Origin: Oceanimonas marisflavi
GTDB taxonomy: Bacteria > Pseudomonadota > Gammaproteobacteria > Enterobacterales > Aeromonadaceae
Assembly (NCBI RefSeq): GCF_003049725.1
Contig: NZ_QAGM01000019.1
Coordinates: 1-64,000, forward strand
Reading direction: 5' to 3'
Length of the DNA stretch: 64,000 nucleotides
Part shown: piece by piece, positions 35,529-45,042 of the stretch
How positions within the stretch are numbered: the stretch's first letter is position 1
How the letters are laid out: every line of letters starts with the position of its first letter
Position numbers and translations under genes: made by a program
The notes under the pieces: model-generated
What the model was told of the DNA's origin: nothing
The model's database searches: none
Seen by the model: only the letters and a program-made list of their open reading frames with translations

Positions 35529-35987
35529 TTACAGCAGCGGACTGATAGCCTGCACCAGGGCAGACAGTCCGGCTTCATCATCGGCGTCAAAGCGCTCAAG
35601 GCTGGGACTGTCGATATCGAGAACCCCCCAGATACCTGTTTCATCGCTCAGCGGCAGCACGATTTCCGAATTGCTGGCCGCATCGCAGGCGATGTGGCCG
35701 GCAAAGGCGTGTACGTCCGCCACCCGCTGCACCTCGCCGGTAGCGGCGGCGGTGCCACATACGCCTTTTCCCACGGGAATACGCACACAGGCGGGCTTGC
35801 CCTGAAACGGGCCCAGTACCAGCTGCTCCTGCTCGCGCAGGTAGAAGCCGACCCAGTTAATATCTTCCAGAGACAGGTTCAGCAGTGCGGACAGATTCGC
35901 CAGCTTGGCAATGCGGCTGGGTTCACCTTCACACAGCGCCAGTGCCTGGGCGGTCAGGCTTTGATAAAATGCGTTTTTTTCGCTCAT
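35529..35987 (-). CDS. msrC: Free methionine-(R)-sulfoxide reductase (GAF type)
   Basis: A 152-residue single GAF domain with the pattern NWVGFYL, GPFQGKPACVRI, GVCG and HIACDAASNSEIVLPL. The three cysteines (in KPACVRI, GVCG and HIACD) are the catalytic and resolving residues of fRMsr enzymes. It reduces free methionine-R-sulfoxide with thioredoxin. In E. coli yebR/msrC also neighbours proQ. It is separated from proQ by 91 bases and may have its own promoter. Confidence 0.93.
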   Translation of the reverse strand: MSEKNAFYQSLTAQALALCEGEPSRIAKLANLSALLNLSLEDINWVGFYLREQEQLVLGPFQGKPACVRIPVGKGVCGTAAATGEVQRVADVHAFAGHIACDAASNSEIVLPLSDETGIWGVLDIDSPSLERFDADDEAGLSALVQAISPLL

Positions 35988-36061
35988 AGGATCACAGGGT
36001 TGCCGATTTTGGGCCTAACTTACCTGCCCTTTGTAAAAATGAAAACCACAGATGGTGATGA

Positions 36062-37849
36062 ATGAATAAAAAAGAGTCGAACGGCCATATTCTGCATTGG
36101 CCGGTGATCACCGGCATGATGCGCCGTCACAAGCGGCTGCTGATCAACGCTCATCTGCTGGCCATTGCCGGTACCCTGCTGGCGGTGCCGGTGCCCTTGC
36201 TGATGCCGCTGCTGGTGGATGAAGTACTGCTGGAGCAGCCGGGCACCCTGATCGCCTGGATAAACCCGCTGTTGCCCGAGTCCTGGCAGACCGGCGTGGG
36301 CTATATTCTGGCGGTTTTGCTGATCACCCTGTTGCTGCGCTTTTTTGCACTGGTATTCAATATTCTGCAGGGTCGCCAGTTCGCCCATGTGGCCAAGCAC
36401 ATCACCTTTCAGATCCGGCGACGGCTGACTCACCAGCTGATGCGCACTCCCATGCGCGCCTTTGAATCGGTGGGCGCCGGCAGCGTCAGCTCTCATTACA
36501 TCACCGATGTGGAAACCCTCGACAAATTTCTGGGTGAAACCCTGAGCCGGTTGCTGATAAGCCTGCTGAGCGTACTGGGCACCGCCGTGGTGCTGTTGCT
36601 GCTGAACTGGCAGCTGGGCCTGTTTATTCTGCTGCTGAACCCAGTGGTGGTGTTCTTTTCCAGCCGGCTGGGCTCCAAGGTCAAACACCTCAAACGCAAC
36701 GAAAACAAGGCCTTTGAGCTGTTTCAGCAGGCGCTGGTAGAGACTCTGGACGGCATTCAGGAAATTCGCGCCGCCAACCGGGAGCGCCACTTTCTGTTGC
36801 GGGTGATCGACCGGGCACGGGGCGTGCGGGACACCGCCATTGAATATCACTGGAAAAGTGAGGCGGCCGGCAAGGCCAGCTTTCTGCTGTTTTTGTCGGG
36901 CGTCGAGCTGTTTCGCGCCGTGGGCATGATCATGGTGCTGTATACGGATCTGACCGTGGGACAGATTTTTGCGGTGTTCAGCTACCTCTGGTTCATGATG
37001 GGTCCGGTACAGGAGCTGCTTAACATCCAGTACTCTTTTTATGCTGCCGATGCCGCCCGCAAGCGTATCAACACCATGCTGGCCCTGGGGGGCGAAGTCT
37101 CTTCCAATGGTCGCATCAACCCGTTTGCCGGCGTGACCACCCTGCCGATAGAGGTGAAGGATCTGAGCTTCTCCTACAATGGTGAGCGCAAAGTGCTGGA
37201 TGATGTCAGTCTCAGCATTGCCGCCGGTGAAAAGGTGGCCTTGGTCGGCGCCAGCGGTGGCGGCAAGTCCACCTTTATTCAGCTGCTGCTGGGACTCTAC
37301 CCTGCCGACAGCGGCGATATACGTTTTGGCGGCGCCAGCAGTGCCGATATCGGCTTTGCTACCATTCGTGAGCATGTGGCTACCGTGCTGCAACAGCCGG
37401 TGTTGTTCAACGACACGGTACGCGCCAACCTTAACCTGGGTGACGAACATGACGACGAGACCATCTGGCAGGCGCTGAAAGTGGCCCAGCTGGATGAGGT
37501 GATCGCCGCCATGGACCATGGGCTGGATACCGAGATTGGCCGCCGTGGGGTACGGCTGTCGGGCGGTCAGCAACAGCGGCTGGCGGTGGCGAGAATGATC
37601 CTGAAGGACCCGGCCATCGTCATTCTCGACGAGGCCACCTCGGCGCTGGATACCGATACCGAGCAACGGCTGCATCAGGCGCTGTCGGGTTTTCTCAGGG
37701 GACGTACCACCCTGATAGTGGCGCACCGGCTGAGCTCGGTGCGCCAGGCCGACCGGGTGATCGTGTTTGAAGACGGTAAAATCAGTCAGTCCGGCACCCA
37801 TCACGAGCTGCTGGAGCAGCCGGGGCTGTACCGGACCCTGTATAGCTAG
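36062..37849 (+). CDS. ABC exporter (fused permease and ATPase)
   Basis: 595 residues. The N-terminal transmembrane domain has about six membrane segments (30-310). The ATPase domain (about 360-595) has Walker A GASGGGKST near 395, signature LSGGQQQR and Walker B VILDEATSAL. This is the half-transporter type that works as a homodimer (MsbA/LapB-like). The substrate cannot be told from sequence. It starts back-to-back with msrC and no adaptor or outer-membrane gene is adjacent. Confidence 0.88.
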   Translation: MNKKESNGHILHWPVITGMMRRHKRLLINAHLLAIAGTLLAVPVPLLMPLLVDEVLLEQPGTLIAWINPLLPESWQTGVGYILAVLLITLLLRFFALVFNILQGRQFAHVAKHITFQIRRRLTHQLMRTPMRAFESVGAGSVSSHYITDVETLDKFLGETLSRLLISLLSVLGTAVVLLLLNWQLGLFILLLNPVVVFFSSRLGSKVKHLKRNENKAFELFQQALVETLDGIQEIRAANRERHFLLRVIDRARGVRDTAIEYHWKSEAAGKASFLLFLSGVELFRAVGMIMVLYTDLTVGQIFAVFSYLWFMMGPVQELLNIQYSFYAADAARKRINTMLALGGEVSSNGRINPFAGVTTLPIEVKDLSFSYNGERKVLDDVSLSIAAGEKVALVGASGGGKSTFIQLLLGLYPADSGDIRFGGASSADIGFATIREHVATVLQQPVLFNDTVRANLNLGDEHDDETIWQALKVAQLDEVIAAMDHGLDTEIGRRGVRLSGGQQQRLAVARMILKDPAIVILDEATSALDTDTEQRLHQALSGFLRGRTTLIVAHRLSSVRQADRVIVFEDGKISQSGTHHELLEQPGLYRTLYS

Positions 37850-37862
37850 GTATGAGATTTAA

Positions 37863-38147
37863 TCAGGCGACGGCCTTGACGTCGTCGCCGGCGGATTTAT
37901 CTGTTTTTTCCGTCTTTTTGGCAGGCTTTTTCTTTGGACCGGACAACTCAGCCTGATGCTGGGCCAGGAACAGCGCCAGCGCTTCACGATCCTGTTCGTT
38001 CAGTTCGACCGGGGCGGCTTCCAGCACGGTTTCGATATGCTCTGCCAGATCCAGCAGACGGTCGTAGGCATCCGCCTCTTTTTTATTGGTAAAGGTCATT
38101 TTTTCAATTCCGTTTCGCACTACGCGATATTGAACTTCTACGGCCAT
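37863..38147 (-). CDS. yebG: SOS-induced protein YebG
   Basis: A 94-residue protein with a conserved start (MAVEVQYRVVRNG) and a Lys-rich tail, as in E. coli YebG (96 residues). Its role is unknown, but it belongs to the LexA regulon, is strongly induced by DNA damage and binds DNA in vitro. A perfect LexA box lies 15 bases before the start, so control is conserved. It is convergent with the ABC exporter. Confidence 0.95.
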   Translation of the reverse strand: MAVEVQYRVVRNGIEKMTFTNKKEADAYDRLLDLAEHIETVLEAAPVELNEQDREALALFLAQHQAELSGPKKKPAKKTEKTDKSAGDDVKAVA

Positions 38148-38161
38148 GGTGGACTCCTTAT

Positions 38162-38177
38162 CTGTATATATATACAG
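38162..38177. promoter_or_regulatory. LexA box of yebG
   Basis: CTGTATATATATACAG is the exact consensus CTGT-N8-ACAG with an alternating AT core, which in E. coli is the highest-affinity form. Repression should be tight. Confidence 0.95.
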
Positions 38178-38258
38178 TAATCAGCTCCCTTCCCAATTGC
38201 AAGCCACTCATTAAAACGTGTTTTTCGGCTTACTGGCTGGCGAGGCACGGATTAAAGA

Positions 38259-38371
38259 CTAAAATTTACACAGAGGGCGCCCGGCGTCGGGCGGTCTCTA
38301 CTAGCGCACGGCTCAGCAAATGAGCCATTCCCCTGAGCCAGGTACACGGATTTCGTACCTGGCTTTTTTTG
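38259..38371 (+). ncRNA. sdsR: SdsR (RyeB) small RNA with sigma-S-like promoter
   Basis: The segment 38302-38314 (TAGCGCACGGCTC) and the following hairpin with GAGCCATTCCCCTG match the conserved core of the E. coli SdsR RNA, recalled from its sequence. The RNA ends with a strong terminator: AGCCAGGTAC (38336-38345), 9-base loop, GTACCTGGCT (38355-38364), seven T. A CTAAAAT box (38259-38265) is a plausible sigma-S -10 element, giving a transcript start near 38273 and an RNA of about 98 bases. In enterobacteria SdsR is one of the most abundant stationary-phase RNAs and represses many mRNAs with Hfq. The 5' part is not conserved. Confidence 0.85.
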
Positions 38372-38513
38372 ATCCCCTTGTTCGCACCGGCACAGATTAT
38401 GTTACATAAGACATAAGCGTGGTTGCAATTCGGGTCGGAATGTTCCAGTTGGTGACCTTTCGTTTTTGAATATTGGCTTTATTGTTTGGCTTGGCTATTA
38501 TGATAACACCATT

Positions 38514-38530
38514 TGTATGTTGGCATAATA
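38514..38530 (+). other. Ter-like site 1, in the tus promoter
   Basis: TGTATGTTGGCATAATA lies 6 bases before the tus start. It shares GTATGTTG with the E. coli Ter core (GTATGTTGTAACTAA from memory) and differs in the right half. The same 15-mer TGTATGTTGGCATAA recurs at 45791 and 46404. E. coli tus is also preceded by a Ter site that autoregulates it. By analogy, forks moving left to right would be arrested. Confidence 0.75.
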
Positions 38531-38535
38531 AATTC

Positions 38536-39429
38536 ATGTTTACACTGGCAGCCGAACTTCGTCATACCCTGTCTTTGCTTGAGGCCGGCATGGCCGAGCT
38601 GACCCGGGCACTCCGCGCTCACCCCGCCATACGGGCCACCTGTTACCGATTGCCGGAAGTGATTCAGGGCAAGGAGCATGATCCCGTCGAGCAGATCACC
38701 ATTCAGGAGCAGTTAACCGGCAAGGACGCGCTGGAAGCCAGTCTCGCCGCCTTCACCCGCTGGCACATTCAACCCGACTGCTCCGCCAAGGCCAGTTTTC
38801 GACTGCCCGGGTTTGTGGTGCTGCCAGCCGCCAGCCGCCCGCAGACAGCGCCCCTGGTGGAGGACATCAACCGGCTCAAACTGGAATTTCGCGCTCTGGT
38901 GCAGCGGCTGGACGACAAGGACAAAAAATTTCACCTGGTGCACGATACCTTTCCCGGTCTGATTACCCTGCAGGTCTACCGTCAGCTTACCCTGTTGCCC
39001 CATGCCGCATCCCGGCTCGGTTTTACCTGGGCCAACAAGCAGATCATTCAGAAGGTCGATAAAACCAGACTGGTGGCGCAACTGATGCAAAGCCGGCAAA
39101 ATCCTCCCCCGCTGGTGGATGCCGACACCTGGCAAACCTGCGTTGACCGGGAAATTTACGACGTTAAACGCCTGCCGGCCCATATAGAGCTGCGCCTGCG
39201 TCGTCCGGTAAAAACCCACCCCATGGTCAATGTGCGCTGGAGCGATGCACTGTCGCCCCGTCAGCAGCAGTTCAAAGGTCACTTGCCGCTGCTGCTGTGT
39301 CAGGATGAATTGCCCGCCATTTCACACCTTACCGACTATCCCCCCGCCAAAACCCGCAAGCGCCGGGCCGCACGCATCGGAGGCGAACCACTCATTCCCC
39401 GGCTGCACATTTATCCCTACGAGCCCTGA
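38536..39429 (+). CDS. tus: DNA replication terminus site-binding protein Tus
   Basis: 297 residues from ATG 38536 (MFTLAAELRHTLSLLE). The extra 21 codons upstream would run through the Ter-like site and are rejected. Conserved Tus segments are CYRLPEVIQGKEHDPVEQI, RLPGFVVL, HDTFPGLITLQVYRQLTLL, LGFTWANKQII, RRPVKTHPMVNV and the C-terminal LIPRLHIYPYE. Tus bound at Ter sites blocks replication forks from one side and confines fork meeting to the terminus. The Ter-like sequence in its promoter suggests autorepression, as in E. coli. dif lies 36 kb to the left, consistent with a terminus location. Confidence 0.95.
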   Translation: MFTLAAELRHTLSLLEAGMAELTRALRAHPAIRATCYRLPEVIQGKEHDPVEQITIQEQLTGKDALEASLAAFTRWHIQPDCSAKASFRLPGFVVLPAASRPQTAPLVEDINRLKLEFRALVQRLDDKDKKFHLVHDTFPGLITLQVYRQLTLLPHAASRLGFTWANKQIIQKVDKTRLVAQLMQSRQNPPPLVDADTWQTCVDREIYDVKRLPAHIELRLRRPVKTHPMVNVRWSDALSPRQQQFKGHLPLLLCQDELPAISHLTDYPPAKTRKRRAARIGGEPLIPRLHIYPYEP

Positions 39430-39492
39430 CATCGCCCTTGCCAGCGGTGCTATCATGGCCTGATGTTTCTTTTGTAACTTTTGGACGGCGTT

Positions 39493-40689
39493 ATGGCACT
39501 GCCTGTTTCCCTGTTGCTGCTGCTGGCAAGCCTGGCCGGGCTCACTCCCCTGGCCATCGACATGTATCTGCCCAGCCTGCCCACCATAGCGCGGGATCTG
39601 GGCGTGCCGGTATCCCAGGCCCAGCTGACCATCAGCGTGTTTCTGGCGGGCTTTGCTCTGGGCCAGCTGCTGTACGGACCGCTGGCCGACTCGGTCGGCC
39701 GTAAACCGGTGATGCTGGGAGGGCTGGGCCTCTTTACTCTGGCCAGTATTGGCTGTGCGGTGGCCAACAGCATTGAAACCCTGATGGCGTTCCGGCTGCT
39801 GCAGGCCATTGGCGGCGCCGCCGGCTCCGTAGTGCTCAACGCCCTGCTGCGGGACATGTTTGAGCGGGACATGTTCGCCCGCATCATGTCCATGGTGATC
39901 CTGGTGATGACCCTGGCGCCGCTGGTGGCCCCCATCGTCGGCGGTTATCTGCTGCTGGTGGGTCACTGGCACAGCATTTTTGTGTTGCTGGCCATTATCG
40001 GCGCCCTGGTGTCGGTGGCGCTGGCCCTGCGTATTCCCGAAACCCTGAAACCCGAACATCGCCAGCCCTTCCGGCTGTGGCCGGTGCTGCAAAATTACGG
40101 CCGGGTGCTGCGCCACCGGGCGGCGCTGGGCTATATCGGCTGCGGCGCCATGACCACGGCCGCCATGTTCGCCTTTATTTCCGGCTCGCCGCTGGTGTAT
40201 ATCGAACTGTACGGAGTGCCCGCTGAACATTACGGCCTGCTGTTTGCCCTGAATATCGTGCTGATGATGGTGCTGACTTTTGGCAACAGCCGGCTGGTGC
40301 CCGTGCTTGGCAGCGATCGCCTGCTCAAGGCGGGGCTGATCACGGCGGCGCTGGCCGCCGTGGTGCTGCTGTTTTGCGGCCTTACCGGTGTTGGCGGCCT
40401 GTGGGCGCTGGTGCCGGCGGTGATGGTGCTGATCGCCCAGATAAGCCTGGTGGGCGCCAATGCCATGGCCGGCCTGCTCAGCCACTTTCCCGAGTCTGCG
40501 GGCACCGCCTCGGCCCTGGCCGGCACCACCCGTTTTGGTCTGGGCGCCGTGGCCACCTTTGCCGTCAACGCCAGCCAGGCGCTGTCGGCGCTGCCCATGA
40601 CCCTGGTGATGAGCCTGTGCGCCTGGCTGGCCCTGGCCAGTTACTGGTTGCTGGTGCGGCCTGCGCTGGCAGCGGCAGAGCGCAAGTGA
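39493..40689 (+). CDS. Bcr/CflA-family drug efflux transporter
   Basis: 398 residues from ATG 39493, with 12 hydrophobic segments. The DHA1 motifs are LTPLAIDMYLPSLP in helix 1 and GQLLYGPLADSVGRKPVML between helices 2 and 3, the signature of Bcr/CflA proton-drug antiporters. Bcr exports bicyclomycin and some dipeptides in E. coli. The substrate here is not known. It stands alone between tus and aspC. Confidence 0.9.
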   Translation: MALPVSLLLLLASLAGLTPLAIDMYLPSLPTIARDLGVPVSQAQLTISVFLAGFALGQLLYGPLADSVGRKPVMLGGLGLFTLASIGCAVANSIETLMAFRLLQAIGGAAGSVVLNALLRDMFERDMFARIMSMVILVMTLAPLVAPIVGGYLLLVGHWHSIFVLLAIIGALVSVALALRIPETLKPEHRQPFRLWPVLQNYGRVLRHRAALGYIGCGAMTTAAMFAFISGSPLVYIELYGVPAEHYGLLFALNIVLMMVLTFGNSRLVPVLGSDRLLKAGLITAALAAVVLLFCGLTGVGGLWALVPAVMVLIAQISLVGANAMAGLLSHFPESAGTASALAGTTRFGLGAVATFAVNASQALSALPMTLVMSLCAWLALASYWLLVRPALAAAERK

Positions 40690-40751
40690 TATAACTAACA
40701 GCCGTCGCATCGCGACCACACTCGCTTTTACAAGAAGGAATTGACAAGACT

Positions 40752-41942
40752 ATGTTCGAGAAGGTCACTGCTGCACCGGCCGACCCCATTCTGGGTCTGA
40801 CCGATGCGTTCCGTAAAGATACCCGTACCGACAAAATCAACCTGGGCGTTGGTATCTACAAAGACGAAGCCGGCCAGACCCCGGTACTGCGCTGCGTGAA
40901 GAAGGCCGAGGCCCGCCTGGTGCAGGAGCAAACCACCAAAAACTATCTCAGCATAGAAGGCATTGAAGCCTATGGTCAGGTAGTGCAGAAGCTGCTGTTC
41001 GGCGCCGACGCGTCCATCATTGCCGAGCAGCGTGCCCGCACCGCTCAGGCGCCGGGCGGCACCGGTGCCCTGCGCATCGCCGGCGAATTTATCGCCCGCC
41101 AGCTCGACACCAACACCATCTGGATCTCCAACCCCACCTGGGCCAACCACCGCGCCGTATTTACCGCCGCCGGCCTGGAAGTGAAGGAATACGGCTACTA
41201 CAACGCCGACACCAAGGATCTGGACTTTGACGCCATGCTGGCCAGCCTGCAAGACGCCAAGGCCGGCGATGTGGTGCTGTTCCACGGTTGCTGCCACAAC
41301 CCTACCGGCATCGATCCCACCGCAGAGCAGTGGCAACAACTCGCCACCCTGTCCGCCGAAAAAGGCTGGCTGCCGATGTTCGACTTCGCCTACCAGGGCT
41401 TTGCCCAGGGCACCGAAGAAGACGCCTATGGCCTGCGCCTGTTTGCCAAGCACAACCCCGAGCTGCTGATCGCCAGCTCCTTCTCCAAGAACTTCGGCCT
41501 TTACAACGAGCGCGTGGGTGCCTTTACCCTGGTCGCCAAGGATGCCGAGACCGCCAACACCAGCTTCAGCCAGGTGAAGGGCATTATTCGCGCCAACTAC
41601 TCCAACCCGCCGTCTCACGGCGCCAACGTGGTGGCCATCATCGCCAACGATCCCGAGCTTTACGCCGACTGGCAGGCCGAGCTGGCGGAAATGCGTGACC
41701 GCATTCAGGAAATGCGCACCCTGTTCGTGGAAAAGCTGGCCGCCCGTGGTGTTGACCGCGATTTCAGCTTTATCGCCCGTCAGAACGGCATGTTCTCCTT
41801 CTCCGGTCTCACCAAGGAGCAGGTGGAACGCCTGAAGGACGAGTTCGGCATCTATATCGTGGGCTCGGGCCGCATCAGCGTGGCCGGCATCACCAAGGCC
41901 AATATCGACGCCCTGTGTGACGGTATTGCCGCCGTGCTGTAA
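40752..41942 (+). CDS. aspC: Aspartate/aromatic aminotransferase
   Basis: 396 residues, the same as E. coli AspC. It is a fold-type I PLP enzyme with the cofactor lysine Lys246 in [15 protein letters not shown], the arginine of the phosphate site directly behind it and the substrate motif [10 protein letters not shown] near the start. It interconverts aspartate and 2-oxoglutarate with oxaloacetate and glutamate. TyrB-type activity on aromatics is possible, since the two subgroups are hard to separate by eye. A clear terminator follows. Confidence 0.93.
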   Translation: MFEKVTAAPADPILGLTDAFRKDTRTDKINLGVGIYKDEAGQTPVLRCVKKAEARLVQEQTTKNYLSIEGIEAYGQVVQKLLFGADASIIAEQRARTAQAPGGTGALRIAGEFIARQLDTNTIWISNPTWANHRAVFTAAGLEVKEYGYYNADTKDLDFDAMLASLQDAKAGDVVLFHGCCHNPTGIDPTAEQWQQLATLSAEKGWLPMFDFAYQGFAQGTEEDAYGLRLFAKHNPELLIASSFSKNFGLYNERVGAFTLVAKDAETANTSFSQVKGIIRANYSNPPSHGANVVAIIANDPELYADWQAELAEMRDRIQEMRTLFVEKLAARGVDRDFSFIARQNGMFSFSGLTKEQVERLKDEFGIYIVGSGRISVAGITKANIDALCDGIAAVL

Positions 41943-41966
41943 GACACATTCTTTGCTGAATGCACA

Positions 41967-41991
41967 AGCCCCGCACAAGCGGGGCTTTTTG
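41967..41991 (+). terminator. Terminator behind aspC
   Basis: AAGCCCCGC, loop ACAA, GCGGGGCTTTTT. Confidence 0.9.
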
Positions 41992-42059
41992 TTATGCGTA
42001 TTCGGCTTTATTCCGGGTAAAGACCTGTCGTAGTATCAAGTAACTGATCTTTCATTGTT

Positions 42060-43412
42060 TTGGATGTTCATTTGAGCAAGACGCATACGCCAGCTTCAGC
42101 CCCGCCTCGCCGGCAACGGCCGGTCTCGCGCCGCCGCTTGCGGGTGTGCCATGAATGCGACCTGCTGGTGTCTCTGCCAGCACTGTCGCCGGGCCAGAAG
42201 GCAGACTGCCCGCGTTGTGGCCATACCCTGGTACGTCGTCATGCCAATCCGGCCGAACGCACCCTGGCCCTGGTAGTGGCCACCCTGATCGCCCTGGTGC
42301 TGTCGGTGGCGTTTCCCTTTATCGGCTTTGAGCTGAGCGGCATCGGCAACCGCATTGAGCTGACCGACAGCGCTGCCATTCTGATCGGCCTGCATCAGCC
42401 TCTGATGGCGCTGTGCGTATTGCTGACGGTGATTATTCTGCCATTTATCTACCTGTGCAGTCTCGGCTGGCTGTGCCTGGGGGCATTGCTGCGCCGCCCC
42501 CTGCCCCGCAGCCGGCAGATTGCCCGTACCCTGCGTCATGTGACGCCCTGGATGATGGCCGACGTCTTTGTGATCGGCACTCTGGTCAGCCTGATCAAGG
42601 TGGTAGGCATGGCCGACATCGAGCTGGGCCTGTCATTCTGGACCTTCTGCGCCTTTGCCCTGTTGTTGCTGCTGACCACCCAGTCGGTGGACAGGGACTG
42701 GCTGTGGTTTTTTCTGGATCACAAGCGCATGGCCCCGCCCGAGGCTGAAACCGGCCGTACCGCCAGCGCTCAGGGCCTGTGCGGCTGCACCACCTGCGGC
42801 ATGATCAACCGCCTGCCCGACAGCGGCAAGGCGCGCTGTGCCCGCTGTGACGAACCCCTGCACCCCTGGCACGGGGTTAACAATCAGGCCACCCTGGCCT
42901 TGCTGGCCGCGGCGGTGATCATGTATCTGCCCGCCAACCTCTACCCCATCATGATCACCACCTCACTGGGCAGCAGCTCCCCCTCCACCATTCTTGGCGG
43001 CGTGCTGCTGTTTGTGCAGCACGGTGACTGGCCCATCGCCTTTATTATTTTCACCGCCAGCGTGGTGGTGCCGGTCAGCAAGATACTGGCGCTGCTGTGG
43101 CTGTGCTACATCGTGAAATACGGACAATCCGGGCTCAGCCGCATGAACCGCATTCGCCTGTACCGCATGACCGAATTTGTCGGTCGCTGGTCCATGGTGG
43201 ATGTGTTTGTGGTGGCGATTCTGGTAGCGCTGATCCGCAACGGCAACCTGATGTCCATTGAGCCCGGCCCGGCGGCGCTGGCCTTTGCCACCGTGGTGGT
43301 GCTGACCATGCTGGCGGCCATGCTGTTTGATCAGCGCAGTATCTGGGCCGGCGCCGAAACCCTGTCAGCGCAGAATAACAATGATAATCCCAAGGAATCC
43401 GAATATGTCTGA
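42060..43412 (+). CDS. pqiA: Paraquat-inducible protein A (PqiA)
   Basis: About 450 residues and two homologous halves. Each half starts with a CxxC-type zinc ribbon (CHECDLLV...CPRCGH and CTTCGMINR...CARCDEPL) and carries four membrane segments. PqiA is the inner-membrane partner of the MCE protein PqiB in lipid transport between the two membranes. No ATG is near the front: TTG 42060 or TTG 42072 (GGATG upstream) must be the start. The stop overlaps the pqiB start by 8 bases. Confidence 0.93.
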   Translation: MDVHLSKTHTPASAPPRRQRPVSRRRLRVCHECDLLVSLPALSPGQKADCPRCGHTLVRRHANPAERTLALVVATLIALVLSVAFPFIGFELSGIGNRIELTDSAAILIGLHQPLMALCVLLTVIILPFIYLCSLGWLCLGALLRRPLPRSRQIARTLRHVTPWMMADVFVIGTLVSLIKVVGMADIELGLSFWTFCAFALLLLLTTQSVDRDWLWFFLDHKRMAPPEAETGRTASAQGLCGCTTCGMINRLPDSGKARCARCDEPLHPWHGVNNQATLALLAAAVIMYLPANLYPIMITTSLGSSSPSTILGGVLLFVQHGDWPIAFIIFTASVVVPVSKILALLWLCYIVKYGQSGLSRMNRIRLYRMTEFVGRWSMVDVFVVAILVALIRNGNLMSIEPGPAALAFATVVVLTMLAAMLFDQRSIWAGAETLSAQNNNDNPKESEYV

Positions 43413-45042
43413 GTCTTCCCGTGCCGAGCGCCGCCCCCAACGATCGCTGTCGCCCATCTGGATAGTTCCGCTGGTCGCCGTGCTGATTGGGGCCTGGATG
43501 ATCTACGACAACCTGAGCAAGCTGGGGCCATCGATCACCCTGGTCATGGACAATGCAGAAGGTATTGAGGCCGGCAAGACCCTGATCAAGACCCGCAACG
43601 TGGAAGTGGGCAAGGTGGAAAAAGTCAGGCTGTCGGAGGACTTGCAACACGCCTTGATTACTGCCCGTATGAGTCCTCAGGCAGAAGACATGCTCAACGC
43701 CGATACCCGTTTCTGGGTGGTCAAGCCGCGCATCGGCCGGGAAGGCATCAGCGGTCTCAATACCGTGTTGTCCGGCGCCTACATTCAGCTGCTGCCCGGT
43801 GCCAGCGAAAAATCAAAGCGGCGCTTTCAGGTGCTTGAGCAGCCGCCGGTGGCGCCCCCCGATGCTGCCGGCCTGCGCATCAACCTGATCAGTCAGGTGG
43901 GCAATGCCATCTCCACCGGTGATCCGGTCAACTATCAGGGGTATACCGTGGGCCGGGTAGAAGACAGTCAGTTCGATCCCGAAAAGCGGGAAATGCGCCA
44001 CCGGCTGTACATTCAGTCGCCCTACGATGTGCTGGTGACCACAACGACCCGGTTCTGGACCAGTTCGGGCGTTGACATGCGTCTGGACTCCCAGGGCTTT
44101 CGCGTTAACATCGGCTCGCTGGAATCCCTGGTAGGCGGTGGCGTCACCTTTGGTGTGCCCGAGAACACCGCCATGGGTCACCAGGCCAGGCCCAATGCCA
44201 CCTATGTGCTCTTTGCCGACGAGGAAAGCGCCAATGAAGGCAGCTATGATCAGTATCTGGAATACGTGCTGCTGGTGGACGACACGGTACGCGGACTGGA
44301 GCCGGGCGCGCCGGTGGAATACCGGGGCGTGCGCATCGGCTCCGTGGTGAGTGTGCCCTTTCACTTTACCGCTCCACAGCCGGACTCTCTCAGCCGGTTC
44401 GCCATTCCGGTATTGATCCGCATTGAGCCGCAGCGCTTTGACAACACCACCGAAATTATCGATACCCAGGCCTGGTATGCCCGCCTGGATCGCATGTTCG
44501 GCCATGGCCTGCGTGCGTCGCTCAAGGCCGGCAACCTGCTCACCGGCGCCCTGTTTGTGGATCTCAATTTTCAGAAAGAGGCCGATCCTTTCGAGTCCAT
44601 GACCTTTGTGGAGCGACGGGTATTCCCCACCACCACCGGCGGCTTTGCGCAAATTGAGCAGAAAGTCTCCAACCTGCTCGACAAGTTCAACAATCTCGAG
44701 ATTGAGCCGGTGGTCGACAACCTGAACAGCACTCTGGTGGCGACCCAGCAGACCATGAGTAAAATAAACAATATCGCCGCCTCGGTAGATGCCCTGCTGG
44801 CCGATCCGGCCACGGGTGAGCTGCCCGCCAGTGTGAACCAGACCCTGCGCCAGCTCAACGATACCCTGCAGGGATTTGCCCCCGACTCCGACGGATACAA
44901 CGAGCTGACGCAGACCCTGTCGCGGCTGGAGCAGCTGATGGCAGACATGCAGCCGGTGATCCGCACCCTGAACGATCAGCCAAACGCACTGATATTTGAC
45001 CGTAAACCCACTCAGGATCCACAACCAAGGGCCGCAAAATAA
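43405..45042 (+). CDS. pqiB: MCE-domain lipid transport protein PqiB
   Basis: 545 residues from ATG 43405 (MSESSRAERRPQRSLSPIW); a longer in-frame extension overlaps pqiA and is not likely. One N-terminal membrane anchor (about 20-40) is followed by three MCE domains (around 45-130, 160-250, 285-400) and a C-terminal coiled-coil helix region. In E. coli PqiB hexamers stack into a tube that spans the periplasm. The operon pqiABC is complete here, with overlapping genes (TAATG to pqiC). Confidence 0.95.
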   Translation: MSESSRAERRPQRSLSPIWIVPLVAVLIGAWMIYDNLSKLGPSITLVMDNAEGIEAGKTLIKTRNVEVGKVEKVRLSEDLQHALITARMSPQAEDMLNADTRFWVVKPRIGREGISGLNTVLSGAYIQLLPGASEKSKRRFQVLEQPPVAPPDAAGLRINLISQVGNAISTGDPVNYQGYTVGRVEDSQFDPEKREMRHRLYIQSPYDVLVTTTTRFWTSSGVDMRLDSQGFRVNIGSLESLVGGGVTFGVPENTAMGHQARPNATYVLFADEESANEGSYDQYLEYVLLVDDTVRGLEPGAPVEYRGVRIGSVVSVPFHFTAPQPDSLSRFAIPVLIRIEPQRFDNTTEIIDTQAWYARLDRMFGHGLRASLKAGNLLTGALFVDLNFQKEADPFESMTFVERRVFPTTTGGFAQIEQKVSNLLDKFNNLEIEPVVDNLNSTLVATQQTMSKINNIAASVDALLADPATGELPASVNQTLRQLNDTLQGFAPDSDGYNELTQTLSRLEQLMADMQPVIRTLNDQPNALIFDRKPTQDPQPRAAK

